The notes under the pieces were generated by a model. The model searched no databases, had not been told where the DNA came from, and saw only the letters and a list, made by a program, of their open reading frames with translations. A DNA stretch of 64,000 bases from Zoogloea oryzae (lineage in GTDB: Bacteria > Pseudomonadota > Gammaproteobacteria > Burkholderiales > Rhodocyclaceae). Where the stretch lies: the NCBI RefSeq assembly GCF_030161255.1, contig NZ_BSPX01000006.1:1-64000 (forward strand), read 5' to 3'. Shown in pieces: positions 17,671 to 27,316 of the stretch. How positions within the stretch are numbered: position 1 is the first letter of the stretch; each line of letters starts with the position of its first letter. The position numbers were made by a program, and so were the translations under genes.

Positions 17671-19335
17671 TCAGGCGTCCAGCGGCAGGCGGACGATGAA
17701 CTCGCTGCCCTTTTCAAGCTCGGAGCGCACGTTCACCGAGCCGCCCATCAGATCCACGAGCTCCTTCACCAGCGCAAGGCCCAGCCCGGTGCCCTGATGG
17801 CGCCGGGTCAGGAAATTGTCGGCCTGGCTGAAGCGCTCGAACACGTGGGACAGCATGTCCGGCGCGATGCCGCAGCCACTGTCGGCCACGACAAATTCCA
17901 GCTCGTCGCCCACCCGCGAGACGCGTACCTCGACACGCCCGTGATCGGTGAACTTGATCGCGTTGCTGATCAGGTTGTTGAGCACCTGCACCACCCGGGT
18001 CGCATCGCAGACGAAGTTGGCCGGCAGATCGTCGGCGAGCGTCACGGCCAGTTCCAGGCCCTTCTTGGCGGCCGGCGGCTGGTAGGTGCGGACGATCTTG
18101 TCGATGAGTGTGCGCAGGGGCTCCGGGCGCATCACCAGCTCCATCTTGCCGGATTCGATCTTGGCCAGATCGAGGATGGAGTTCACCAGATCGAGCAGGT
18201 GTTCGCTGCTGTCGAGGATCACGCCGGCGAACTCCTGGTTCTCGCCGGTGGTGCTCTCCCGCAGGAGCTCGGCGTAGCCCATGATGCCGTTGAGCGGGGT
18301 GCGCAGCTCGTGGGACATGGACGCCAGGAACTCGGACTTCATCCGGTTGGCCGATTCGGCCTTGATCTGGCTTTCGCGGAACTGGGCGGTGATGCGGTAC
18401 TGCCTGTCCAGCAGGCGCATCGCGATGCCGCCGAACAGCAGCACGATCAGCGTCGTCGCGAACGCGAAGACCTGATAGCCGAACCGTCGCGAGCGGAACT
18501 CGCTGAGCGCGTTGTCCTCGGTGACGCCGACCGCGACGATCAGCGGATACTCGGTGAGCGCCCGATAGCTGTAGAGGCGGTTGAAACCATCGGACACGCT
18601 CGTGGTGCGGAGGCTGCCGACCGGCTTCTCGCGAATCTGGCGGATCAGCGCGCTCTGGGACAGATCCTGGCCGACGGTCATGTTGTCGCCGGCCCGACGG
18701 GCGCGGGTGATGCCGTCGAGCCCCACCAGGGACACCACGCCCCCCGGACCGAGATCCACGCCCCGGTAGAAATCGGAGAAGTAGAACGGGTCGACGGAAA
18801 TCACCACCACCCCGCCAAAACTGCCGTCCGGCTTGTTGATGCGCCGGGTCATCTGGATCGACCACTTGCCCGAGGCCCGGCCGAGGATCGGCTTGCTGAT
18901 GAAGAGCTGGTTGGTGTCCTTCTCCTTGTGCACCCGGAAGTGCTCCCGGTCAGACAGATCCATCTGCTTGTGGTTGGGCAGATTGCTGAGGATGTAGATG
19001 CCGTTCTCGTCGATCACCCCCAGCTGGTTGAAGATGTTGCTGATGATCATCCCTTCGCGCACGTATTCGGCGATGTTCACCTTGTCACCGTAGCGCTCGT
19101 ACTGGAACTTCAGGAACAGCACCGCCTGATCGACGCTCTTGATCGTCCGGATCGTGTGCTCCTCGAAGGCCCGGGCGAGGTTGAGGTTTTCGGTATAGAC
19201 GGCCTTGATGACCATCTCCTCTTCGGTCTGGGCCTTGTAAACCACCGCCCCCCAGACAAGGAGGATGGGCAGCACCATGAGGGCGATGATCGGCAGAAAG
19301 AGGCGTCTGCGCTCGATGCGATTGGCGAGAGGCAT
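17671..19335 (-). CDS. Membrane sensor histidine kinase with periplasmic Cache-type sensor
   Basis: 554 residues from ATG 19335. An N-terminal membrane helix (ALMVLPILLVWGAVVY) is followed by a periplasmic Cache-like domain (about 40-290; ISKPILGRASGKWSIQMTRR) and a second helix near 300. The kinase core follows: H-box FLASMSHELRTPLNGIMGY, N-box VVQVLNNLISNAIKFTD, G1 DSGCGIAPDML and G2 GTGLGLALVKEL. It autophosphorylates on the H-box His; no receiver or HPt domain is fused and no response regulator lies nearby. It is divergent from the GGDEF/EAL gene at 19857. Cache sensing often binds carboxylates or amino acids, but the ligand is unknown. Confidence 0.9.
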   Translation of the reverse strand: MPLANRIERRRLFLPIIALMVLPILLVWGAVVYKAQTEEEMVIKAVYTENLNLARAFEEHTIRTIKSVDQAVLFLKFQYERYGDKVNIAEYVREGMIISNIFNQLGVIDENGIYILSNLPNHKQMDLSDREHFRVHKEKDTNQLFISKPILGRASGKWSIQMTRRINKPDGSFGGVVVISVDPFYFSDFYRGVDLGPGGVVSLVGLDGITRARRAGDNMTVGQDLSQSALIRQIREKPVGSLRTTSVSDGFNRLYSYRALTEYPLIVAVGVTEDNALSEFRSRRFGYQVFAFATTLIVLLFGGIAMRLLDRQYRITAQFRESQIKAESANRMKSEFLASMSHELRTPLNGIMGYAELLRESTTGENQEFAGVILDSSEHLLDLVNSILDLAKIESGKMELVMRPEPLRTLIDKIVRTYQPPAAKKGLELAVTLADDLPANFVCDATRVVQVLNNLISNAIKFTDHGRVEVRVSRVGDELEFVVADSGCGIAPDMLSHVFERFSQADNFLTRRHQGTGLGLALVKELVDLMGGSVNVRSELEKGSEFIVRLPLDA

Positions 19336-19856
19336 GGGGCTTCCCAGGCAATGTTTGGGGGGATGCAATCAACCCGGATTCCAGAACCGGCCAGCTGTGG
19401 GGCACTCGCTGCAGGTTGCAGGACGGCGTGCCCTGCCCGGCTGCGTCACAAGTGGCATGGAGCGCGGGGTCGATCCGGGCGCGGGGCATCTCCGACTTGC
19501 CGCTGGCGTGATACGGCCGACGCGATAGAGCCATCACGAGGGTCTTGATGACTATAACGGCATGTCGGAACGGTTTTTCACCGACAACTTCATTCGGGTA
19601 CAAGAAAACCAGGAAAAGTCGAACGCGGCCGGGCTGGTGATGAAGGCCTCAGGCCCCGACAGCACGCGCCACCCCTCACCTTTCGGGCGGCGCATGCAGT
19701 GCCGCCGACGGCCGGAAGATGATGCCGGATGATGAATATTCCACACCCCGTCACTTTAGCCCCGGCGACTCCGGCCGTTAAAAGAGGCTGCGAGATCGGG
19801 CCTGTAGCCCCTTCCTCGATCAAAGAATAATTGATGCCCCCCAACCCCGAGTGTTC
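19336..19856. other. Divergent intergenic region between sensor kinase and GGDEF/EAL genes
   Basis: 521 bases without a supported gene. It must contain divergent promoters. I see no convincing -35/-10 pair, repeat or riboswitch; the 3' part near 19740-19830 is rich in short GC inverted segments that could fold in the leader of the GGDEF/EAL gene. Confidence 0.3.
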
Positions 19857-22754
19857 ATGAGAATCCGCGTCACCGACCGAAATCTGCCCCGTCTGCACCT
19901 TGCAGGCACGCTGATCGTCGTGGTCGTGATGGCGCTCGCCCTGGGCGTGAGCTTCCTGCTCATCGGCATGACCGAGCATCAGCGCTTCTTCAAACGGCTC
20001 GAAGACAGCTTCGCCACCAAGAAGCAGGAGCGCCTCGCCACCGAGATGTCGGCGGCCATCGGATACATCGACTTCGCCCAATCCCTGACTGAAAGCACCC
20101 TCAAGGCCGCGCTCAAGGAGCGGGTATCGATGGCCATGCAGACCGCCCAGGCGATCTACGACCGGGAGCACGGCCGGCGGCCCGAGGCCGAGGTCAAGCG
20201 GCTGATCATCGAGGCCTTGCGGCCCCAGCGTTTCTTCGACGGCGGCGGCTACTTCTTTGTGGACGACATGGAGGGCCGCTGCGTCCTCCTGCCGATTGCA
20301 CCGGAACGGGAAGGCTCGTCCCTGTGGGACAACCAGGACGACACCGGTCACTACATCATGCGTGGTCTGATCAACGCGGTGAAGGAAGGCGATGGCTCGG
20401 GCTATTCGTCCTACCGCTGGTACTCGCCGGGATCACCCAAGGCGATGTCCGACAAGCTCGCCTACGTGGCGCACTTCGCGCCCTACGACTGGATCATCGG
20501 CACCGGCGATTACCTACAGCGCTGGCACGACATGCGCCTTCGGGAAGGCCTGGAGCGCCTGCGGGCCTGGAAGTTCGGCGACACCGGCCACTTTGCCGTG
20601 TTCGGGCTCGACGGGAAGATCCTGCTGCAGACCCAATGGCCCGAACACGAAGGAAAGCATTACACCAGCGTCGGCACCGACGAGATGAAGCGCATCCGCG
20701 GCGAACTCATCGCCCTGGGCGCAAAGGGCGGCGGAGTGGCTGAATACCCCTGGAGCCGGGTCGATCCTGGCAAGGAAAGCAGTCTTGGCGAGATCGGCAA
20801 CCGCACCTCCCTCGTCACGGTCTACCGACCCTGGAACATCGTGGTGGTGGCGTCCCTGTTCGAGCAGGAGATGGAGCCCGCGATCGCGGCCGAGCGTCAG
20901 GCGATCATCGAATCGGTGTCGAGCCGTCTGCCCTTCGTGGCGCTGGCGGCAGGCCTGGCGCTGCTACTGGCGATCATCGCGTCCTACTTCTTCTCGCGCT
21001 GGATCAGCCGGCAGCTACGCGCCTACACCCAGCGGATCGACGCCCACGCCCAGACCCTCGAACGCCAGGCCGAGGCCCTGCATCTTTCGGCCCGGGTCTT
21101 CGAGACCAGCCGGGAAGGCATCATCATCACCGACCCCGACACCCGCATCCTCGCCGTCAATCCGTCATTCTGCGAGATCACCGGATTCGCTGCAGACGAA
21201 GTCATCGGCCAGCGCCCCACCCTGCTCGCCTCCAGCCGCCACGACAAGGCTTTCTATCGGGCGATGTGGAAGACGATCCGCGCCACCGGCACCTGGAGCG
21301 GCGAGATCTGGAACCGCAAGCGCGACGGCACGGTGTTTCCCGAGCAGCTCACCATCTCCACGGTGCGCAACGGCAAGGGCGAGGTGCTGCACTACATCGG
21401 CACCTTCCTCGACGTATCCGAGCGCAAGGAAGCCGAAGACCGCATCCGTCAGCTGGTGGAGTTCGATCTCCTCACCCGCCTGCCCAACCGCGCCCTGCTG
21501 AACGACCGCCTGACCCAGGCCATCGCCATCGCCGAGCGCGAGAAGAAGCGCGTCGCGGTGCTGGTGATCGACATGGACCGCTTCAAGACGGTGAATGACT
21601 CCCTCGGCCACGCCACCGGCGACGAGATCCTGCAGGAAGTCGCGGCCCGCCTGCGCCGCCTGGTGCGCCAGAGCGACACCGTCAGCCGCATGGGGGGCGA
21701 CGAGTTTGCGGTGGTACTCCCGGCCCTTGACCAGCCGGCCAACGCCCTGCCGGTGATCCGCAAGATCTGCGAGGCGCTGGGCGAGCCGTATCTGGTGCGC
21801 AACCAGGATTTCCACATCACCCCGAGCATTGGCGTGTCGCTCTTCCCCGATAACGGCACCGACGCCGAGACCCTCATCAAGAACGCCGACGCGGCGATGT
21901 ACCACGCCAAGGATGTGGGCCGGAACAACTTCCAGTTCTTCACCGCCGACTTCAACCAGTGGGCCACCAACCGCCTGCATATCGAAAACGGCCTGCGCCA
22001 CGCCCTCGCCCGCAAAGAGCTGGTGCTGCATTACCAACCCCAGGTCGATCTGGCCTCGATGCGCATTGTCGGCTGCGAGGTGCTGCTGCGCTGGCAGCCC
22101 CAGGGCGAGGCGCTGATCCCGCCGGACCGCTTCATCCCCATCGCCGAGGACACCGGCCTCATCGTCCCGATCGGCGCCTGGGTGCTCGACGAAGCCTGCC
22201 GCCAGCTGGCCGAATGGGACGCCCAGGGCACCGCACCGATCCGGCTGGCGGTGAACGTCGCGGTGCCTCAGCTGCGCCAGCCGGATTTCGTCGACTACGT
22301 GCGCGACACCCTCGCCCGCCACGGGCTGAGCAACGCGCGGCTGGAGATCGAGGTCACCGAAAGCGTGCTGCTGGATCAGGACGAGCGCATCCGGCACACC
22401 CTCGAAGGCCTCGTCGAACTGGGCATCATGCTGTCCCTCGACGACTTCGGCACCGGCTACGCGAGCCTCTCTTACCTGCGTAACTTCCGCTTCGACGTGC
22501 TGAAGATCGACCGCTCCTTCGTATCCGAGCTGCACCGCAACCCGGACGACATCACGTTGATCCGCGCCATCATCAGCATCGCCCGCGACATGTCGCTGCT
22601 CACCATCGCCGAAGGCATCGAATCGGCCGAGCAGTGCGCGATCCTCAACGAGCTCGGATGCCGCGTCGGCCAGGGCTTCCATTTCTCTCGGCCGGTTCCG
22701 GCCGGCGTCATGGGCGAGCTGATCACCCAGGACGTCATCGCGCTCACCACCTAG
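19857..22754 (+). CDS. Cache–PAS–GGDEF–EAL cyclic-di-GMP signalling protein
   Basis: 965 residues. A membrane helix near 15-38, periplasmic Cache modules (about 55-330; GGGYFFVDDMEGRCVLLP and WIIGTGDY), a second helix near 355-378, a PAS domain (about 405-525), GGDEF (about 525-690) and EAL (about 705-955). The diguanylate cyclase motif is intact (RMGGDEFAVVL) with an inhibitory I-site RQSD five residues upstream. In the phosphodiesterase domain the signature is EVLLRW rather than EALLRW, but downstream DDFGTGYASLSYL and LKIDRSFV are intact, so hydrolysis remains plausible. The start is ATG 19857; a GTG two codons earlier is also in frame. Probably bifunctional. Confidence 0.93.
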   Translation: MRIRVTDRNLPRLHLAGTLIVVVVMALALGVSFLLIGMTEHQRFFKRLEDSFATKKQERLATEMSAAIGYIDFAQSLTESTLKAALKERVSMAMQTAQAIYDREHGRRPEAEVKRLIIEALRPQRFFDGGGYFFVDDMEGRCVLLPIAPEREGSSLWDNQDDTGHYIMRGLINAVKEGDGSGYSSYRWYSPGSPKAMSDKLAYVAHFAPYDWIIGTGDYLQRWHDMRLREGLERLRAWKFGDTGHFAVFGLDGKILLQTQWPEHEGKHYTSVGTDEMKRIRGELIALGAKGGGVAEYPWSRVDPGKESSLGEIGNRTSLVTVYRPWNIVVVASLFEQEMEPAIAAERQAIIESVSSRLPFVALAAGLALLLAIIASYFFSRWISRQLRAYTQRIDAHAQTLERQAEALHLSARVFETSREGIIITDPDTRILAVNPSFCEITGFAADEVIGQRPTLLASSRHDKAFYRAMWKTIRATGTWSGEIWNRKRDGTVFPEQLTISTVRNGKGEVLHYIGTFLDVSERKEAEDRIRQLVEFDLLTRLPNRALLNDRLTQAIAIAEREKKRVAVLVIDMDRFKTVNDSLGHATGDEILQEVAARLRRLVRQSDTVSRMGGDEFAVVLPALDQPANALPVIRKICEALGEPYLVRNQDFHITPSIGVSLFPDNGTDAETLIKNADAAMYHAKDVGRNNFQFFTADFNQWATNRLHIENGLRHALARKELVLHYQPQVDLASMRIVGCEVLLRWQPQGEALIPPDRFIPIAEDTGLIVPIGAWVLDEACRQLAEWDAQGTAPIRLAVNVAVPQLRQPDFVDYVRDTLARHGLSNARLEIEVTESVLLDQDERIRHTLEGLVELGIMLSLDDFGTGYASLSYLRNFRFDVLKIDRSFVSELHRNPDDITLIRAIISIARDMSLLTIAEGIESAEQCAILNELGCRVGQGFHFSRPVPAGVMGELITQDVIALTT

Positions 22755-22757
22755 ACG

Positions 22758-22790
22758 TAAAAATGGCGCCGGATTGCGGCGCCATTTTTG
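22758..22790. terminator. Bidirectional terminator between GGDEF/EAL gene and argD
   Basis: 11-bp perfect stem AAAATGGCGCC (22760-22770) / GGCGCCATTTT (22778-22788), loop GGATTGC, with T-runs in both directions. Confidence 0.92.
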
Positions 22791-22820
22791 TACATGGCCG
22801 GAAAACCGGCCAATGCGGGC

Positions 22821-24002
22821 TTACTTCTTCAGCAGCACGTCGAGGGCTTCGATCATCTGGTCGATCTCGCCTTCGCTTACGTTCAGGGCCGGCATGAAGC
22901 GCAGCAGGTTGGGACGCGGGGCGTTGAGCAGCAGGCCCTGAGGGTCCATCTCCAGCGCCGCCTTGACGATGGCCGGGCCGCGGTCGTCGTCGAGGATCAG
23001 CGCGCGCAGCAGGCCACAGCCCCGCTCGCCCTTCAGGCCGTGCTTTTCCGAGAGCTCGAGCAGGCGCTGCTTGAGGTACTCGCCGCGGGCCCGCACCGAT
23101 TCCATGAAGCCTTCCGACAGCAGCTTGCGCAGCACCGCCACGCCCACCGCCGCCATCAACGGGTTGCCGTTGTAGGTGCCGCCCTGCTCGCCCGGCTCGA
23201 AGCAGGCGACGGACTCGGTGGCCAGCAGCGCAGCCAGCGGCACGCCGCCGCCGATGCCCTTGCCGAGGGTCATGATGTCTGGCTCGATGCCGGACTGCTG
23301 ATAGGCGAACAGGGTGCCGGTACGGCCCATGCCGGCCTGCACTTCGTCGACGATCAGCAGGATGCCGCGCTCGCGGGTGAGCTTGCGCAGGGCCTGCATG
23401 AACTCGGGCGACGCGGGGATCACGCCGCCTTCGCCCTGCACCGGCTCCAGCATCACGGCGACGGTCTTGTCGGTGATGAGGGCCTCGACGGAGGCGATGT
23501 CGTTGAGGTCGGCCTTCGGGAAGCCGGGCACCTGCGGCGCGTACATCACGTCCCAGCCGGCCTTGCCCGAGGCGGACATGGTGGCGAGCGTACGGCCATG
23601 GAAGGAGTGGTCGAAGGTGATGATCTCGTAGGCGCCGTTACGGTGCAGCTTGCCCCACTTGCGGGCCAGCTTGATCGCGCCTTCGTTGGCTTCGGCGCCG
23701 GTGTTGGCGAAGAACACGCGGTCGAACACCGAGTTGGCGGTGAGCAGGCCCGCGAGCTCGACCATCGGGCCGTTGTAGAAGGCCGGGCTGGGGTTGAGCA
23801 GGGTCTTCGCCTGCTTCACCAGCGCGTCGGTGATCTCGGCGGGACAGTGGCCGAGGCAGTTGACCGCCCAGCCCTGGATGAAATCGAGGTAGCGCTTGCC
23901 GTTGTGGTCGTACAGCCACGCCCCTTCGCCGCGCTCGAACACGAGATCGGGGCGGTTGGTGATGTACATGAGGGAAGCGGTGTCAAACTCTCCGTAGCGC
24001 AT
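22821..24002 (-). CDS. argD: Acetylornithine aminotransferase
   Basis: PLP enzyme converting N-acetylglutamate semialdehyde to N-acetylornithine in arginine synthesis; many members also serve lysine synthesis. 393 residues. PLP-lysine motif LTLGKGIGGGVPLAA, phosphate-binding ANTGAEANEGAIKLAR, and VDEVQAGMGRTG (Asp for the pyridine N) are all present. The start is ATG 24002 (MRYGEFDTASLMY); an ATG four codons upstream is possible. argG and argF lie 30 kb away (53456-55671), so the arginine genes are scattered. Confidence 0.92.
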   Translation of the reverse strand: MRYGEFDTASLMYITNRPDLVFERGEGAWLYDHNGKRYLDFIQGWAVNCLGHCPAEITDALVKQAKTLLNPSPAFYNGPMVELAGLLTANSVFDRVFFANTGAEANEGAIKLARKWGKLHRNGAYEIITFDHSFHGRTLATMSASGKAGWDVMYAPQVPGFPKADLNDIASVEALITDKTVAVMLEPVQGEGGVIPASPEFMQALRKLTRERGILLIVDEVQAGMGRTGTLFAYQQSGIEPDIMTLGKGIGGGVPLAALLATESVACFEPGEQGGTYNGNPLMAAVGVAVLRKLLSEGFMESVRARGEYLKQRLLELSEKHGLKGERGCGLLRALILDDDRGPAIVKAALEMDPQGLLLNAPRPNLLRFMPALNVSEGEIDQMIEALDVLLKK

Positions 24003-24066
24003 GGGTGGCTCCAAAATTCATGAGCCTGCAAGTATACCGGCCCAAGGTGAAGAACATGTGTTCGGA

Positions 24067-25332
24067 TCAGCCTGCCGGGCTTTCCGATGCCAGGTTGACG
24101 AGCCGCCGGCTTCGGCTGAGCAGAAAGACGACGAAGGCCGCCAGCACCACGCCCTCCCACAGCAGGGTGTGGCCGGCGCCGATCGCCCCGGCGATGAAGC
24201 CGGCCAGCAGGCCGCCCAGGGCGTCGAAACCGAAGCGCGCCGAAGTGAAGAACGACACCACCCTGCCCCGCAGTTTTTCCGGCGCCATGCCCTGCATCAG
24301 CATGTTGATGCCCACGTTGCACACCGAGATCCCGAAGCCCAGCCCGGCCATTGCCGCCAGCGCCAAGGGCAGCGAGCCGGCCAGCGAGAAGGCGATCAGC
24401 GACACCGCGCTGATGATGACGCCGGCCACCACGGCCCGCATCACCGCATGCAGCTGCCGGTGGTTGGCGAGCACGATGGTCGACGCGAACGCCCCGCAGC
24501 CCGCCGCGCCCCACAGCCAGCCGAGGGTCGTCGCGCCACCCGCAAATACGTCCCGGGCGAACACCGGCAGCAGCACCGCGTAGGCCGAGGCGGTGAGGTT
24601 GAGGGCGATCAGGGTGACGATCAGCATCCGCATCTGCCAGGTGTGCCAGGCGTAGGTGACCCCTTCGCGGAACACCTGGCCCATCGAACCCTTGGCCCGC
24701 GGCGGCTCGATGCCTTCGATCAGTGTGAGCCCGACGATCAGCGCCAAAAAGGAGAAGCCGTTGATCGCAAAACACGCCGCCTCGGACGTGAGCCCCAGCA
24801 ACAGCCCGGCCAGCGGCGGCCCGACGAAGCGTCCGGCGTTGAACAGCATCGCGTTGAGCGCCAGCGCGTTGGGCAGATGCTCCCGCTGGCCGACGAAGCT
24901 GCCGATCAGCGACTGGCGCAGCGGCGTGTCGAAGCTGTTGAGCAGCCCGAGCAGGAGGGACATCAGGATGATGAGCGCCGGACCGATCATGTCGAGCGCC
25001 GTGAGCGTGGCCAGCACGAAGGCCTGCAGCGCCAGCAGCGACTGCACCCCAATCAACCAGCGGCGCTTGTCCTGCTTGTCGATCCACGCCCCGGCCAGGG
25101 GGCCGACGACGAGCTGCGGGATCAGCGCGCAGAAGGCCGTCACGCCCAGCAGCGCCGCCGAACCGGTGATCCGATAGGCCAGCCACGACAGCGACACCTG
25201 CTGGATCCACGAGCCGAGGATCGAGATCGCCTGACCGAGAAAGTAGAGCCGGAAATTACGCTGGGCCAGGGACCGCATGGATGCGGGCCAGCGGCGTCCG
25301 GGCGGGGCCTGGGGCGTCGGGGTGGAGGTCAT
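24067..25332 (-). CDS. MFS transporter, EntS/MFS_3-type
   Basis: 421 residues with about 12 hydrophobic helices; probable drug or metabolite exporter. Family features: RNFRLYFLGQAISILGSWIQQVSLSWLAY-like first helix (residues 22-50), DKQDKRRWLIG loop between helices 2 and 3, and a central APEKLRGRVVSFF loop. The start is ATG 25332 (MTSTPTPQAPPG); the frame stays open well upstream but that part has no membrane or domain character. It lies 64 bases upstream of argD on the same strand. Substrate unknown. Confidence 0.82.
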   Translation of the reverse strand: MTSTPTPQAPPGRRWPASMRSLAQRNFRLYFLGQAISILGSWIQQVSLSWLAYRITGSAALLGVTAFCALIPQLVVGPLAGAWIDKQDKRRWLIGVQSLLALQAFVLATLTALDMIGPALIILMSLLLGLLNSFDTPLRQSLIGSFVGQREHLPNALALNAMLFNAGRFVGPPLAGLLLGLTSEAACFAINGFSFLALIVGLTLIEGIEPPRAKGSMGQVFREGVTYAWHTWQMRMLIVTLIALNLTASAYAVLLPVFARDVFAGGATTLGWLWGAAGCGAFASTIVLANHRQLHAVMRAVVAGVIISAVSLIAFSLAGSLPLALAAMAGLGFGISVCNVGINMLMQGMAPEKLRGRVVSFFTSARFGFDALGGLLAGFIAGAIGAGHTLLWEGVVLAAFVVFLLSRSRRLVNLASESPAG

Positions 25333-25650
25333 GAAGTCGTCGATGAATGTTGCTGGCCGGCTCGGTCGCGGCCGGGCTTGCCGCAGGGTAGCGGAAAAGC
25401 GCCGGGAACAGCGGGCCCAAAAGCCGACGGCGACGAGACGGGTCTGACCCCGCTCGCCGCCGTCCTGCCTTGCATCCGATTGACCGGCGCGATCAGCGCT
25501 TGTTCCCTGATCCGGATGACTTTTTTCCGTCGTCCCTGCTCGGCAGCGCATTGCGGGCGGCCCTGTCCGCATCGTAGGCCAGCACGCCAGCCGCAGGGCA
25601 GGCCCACGTTCGCCGGCCTGGGCAAACTTCGGGCTCGAAGCGTCGTGCGC
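25333..25650. other. Intergenic region between MFS gene and gabD-like gene
   Basis: 318 bases. A GC-rich imperfect inverted repeat (about 25426-25465, GACGGCGACGAG against CTCGCCGCCGTC) could be a transcript-end hairpin for the dehydrogenase gene, but no T-run follows. Nothing else recognised. Confidence 0.3.
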
Positions 25651-27105
25651 TTACAGCCCGCCCAGGGCGAGGTACTTGGTTTCCATGTACTCGTCGAGGC
25701 CGTGGCTGGAGCCTTCCCGGCCGATGCCCGAGAGCTTCACGCCGCCAAAGGGCGCCACTTCGGTGGAGATCAGCCCGGTGTTGATGCCCACCATGCCGTA
25801 CTCCAGCTGGCGCGACACGCGCCACACCCGGGCGTGGTCCTTCGAGTAGAAATACGCCGCCAGGCCGAACTCGGTGTCGTTGGCCATGTGGATCGCTTCG
25901 TCCTCGGTCGTGAAGCGGAACAGCGGCGCCACCGGGCCGAAGATCTCCTCCTTCGCCACCGCCATCGCCGGGGTCACGTCGGCCAGCACGGTGGGCTCGT
26001 ACCAGGTGCGGCCGAGGGCATGGCGACGCCCGCCGGACACAGCCCGGGCGCCCTTGCCCAGCGCGTCGGCGACGAGCGCCTCGACCTTGGCGATGGCCGC
26101 GTCGTCGATCAGCGGGCCCTGGGTGACGCCCTCCTCCAGCCCGTTGCCCACCTTGAGGCCGGCGACGGCCTCGGCCAGCTTCGCGGCGAAGGTGTCGTAG
26201 ATGCCGTCCTGCACCAGGAAGCGGTTGGAACACACGCAGGTCTGACCGGCGTTGCGGTACTTGGAGGCGATGGCGCCGGCCACCGCGGCGTCCACGTCGG
26301 CGTCGTCGAAGACGATGAAAGGCGCGTTGCCGCCCAGTTCCAGCGACAGCTTCTTGATGGTGCCGGCGCACTGGGCCATCAGCAGCTTGCCCACCGGCGT
26401 GGAGCCGGTGAAGGTGAGCTTGCGCACGATGGGGCTGGCGGTCATCACGCCGCCGATGGCGCTGGCCTTGCCCGTAACAACGCTGAACACGCCCTTCGGC
26501 ACGCCAGCCCGTTCGGCCAGCTCGGCCAGGGCCAGGGCCGACAGGGGCGTCTGCTCGGCGGGCTTGAGGACGATGGTGCAGCCCGCCGCCAGGGCAGGGG
26601 CCACCTTGCGGGTGATCATCGCCGACGGGAAATTCCACGGGGTGATCGCCGCACACACGCCAACGGGTTCCTTGGTCACGACGATCTGCCGATCCTTGAA
26701 GGGCGACGGAATGACCTCGCCGTAGGCGCGTTTGGCCTCCTCGGCAAACCATTCCACGTAAGCCGCGGCGTAGGCGATCTCGCCCTTGGCCTCGGCAAGC
26801 GGCTTGCCCTGCTCGGCGGTCATCAGCCGGCCCAGGTCATCCTGATTGCTCATGAGCAGATCGAACCAGCGGCGCAGGATGCGGCTGCGTTCGGCAGCGG
26901 TGGTGTTGCGCCAGGTCTTGAGGGCCTGGTCGGCGGCGGCGATGGCGCGCTCGGTTTCGGCAGCACCACAGCGGGGCACGCTGGCGATGGTCTCGCCAGT
27001 GGCCGGGTTGGTCACGGCGATGGTCTCGCCACTGTCGGCCGCCGCCCAGGCACCGTCGATGTAGCAGGCCTGACGCAGCAGGGTCGGGTCTTGAAGGTTC
27101 AGCAT
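25651..27105 (-). CDS. gabD: NAD(P)-dependent succinate-semialdehyde dehydrogenase, GabD type
   Basis: 484-residue aldehyde dehydrogenase. Catalytic Cys in NAGQTCVCSNRFLV, general-base Glu in LELGGNAPFIVF, NAD-binding FTGSTPVGKLL and TPWNFPSAMITRKVAPALAAG are all present and match the GabD subfamily better than hydroxymuconic-semialdehyde dehydrogenase (DmpC). Expected reaction: succinate semialdehyde to succinate. It lies downstream of the phenol cluster but a terminator (27216) separates them, so a role in the aromatic pathway is not implied. Confidence 0.85.
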   Translation of the reverse strand: MLNLQDPTLLRQACYIDGAWAAADSGETIAVTNPATGETIASVPRCGAAETERAIAAADQALKTWRNTTAAERSRILRRWFDLLMSNQDDLGRLMTAEQGKPLAEAKGEIAYAAAYVEWFAEEAKRAYGEVIPSPFKDRQIVVTKEPVGVCAAITPWNFPSAMITRKVAPALAAGCTIVLKPAEQTPLSALALAELAERAGVPKGVFSVVTGKASAIGGVMTASPIVRKLTFTGSTPVGKLLMAQCAGTIKKLSLELGGNAPFIVFDDADVDAAVAGAIASKYRNAGQTCVCSNRFLVQDGIYDTFAAKLAEAVAGLKVGNGLEEGVTQGPLIDDAAIAKVEALVADALGKGARAVSGGRRHALGRTWYEPTVLADVTPAMAVAKEEIFGPVAPLFRFTTEDEAIHMANDTEFGLAAYFYSKDHARVWRVSRQLEYGMVGINTGLISTEVAPFGGVKLSGIGREGSSHGLDEYMETKYLALGGL

Positions 27106-27215
27106 GAAACAGGTCTCCTCATGTTCTTGGCGCAGGCCGCCGGGCGCTCACGGAGCGTGATTCTGCGCGGGTCTGCGGCGCGCCGCCAGCACAAACAGCG
27201 TCTCAAAAAGCAGCA

Positions 27216-27251
27216 CAAAAAAAGCCAGCCGGTTTGCACCGACTGGCTTTC
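27216..27251 (-). terminator. Terminator at end of the lower-pathway operon
   Basis: On the minus strand, AAAGCCAGTCGGT / ACCGGCTGGCTTT stem (one mismatch) with 4-base loop at 27221-27250, followed by seven T residues. It lies 66 bases past the stop of the outer-membrane protein gene. Confidence 0.85.
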
Positions 27252-27316
27252 AATTTTTCGCACTGCACGCCCGGAAGCGCAGCCCCCTGCCCTTCCGGGA
27301 TTCCTTCAGGCCGTGA

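Noticed and set aside
19740..19850. Cyclic-di-GMP riboswitch in the leader of the GGDEF/EAL gene
   Set aside because: GC-rich inverted segments are present but the conserved GEMM core is not.
25651..27105. Reading the gabD-like gene as the missing hydroxymuconic-semialdehyde dehydrogenase DmpC
   Set aside because: The sequence matches the GabD subfamily and a terminator separates it from the phenol operon; not excluded but unsupported.
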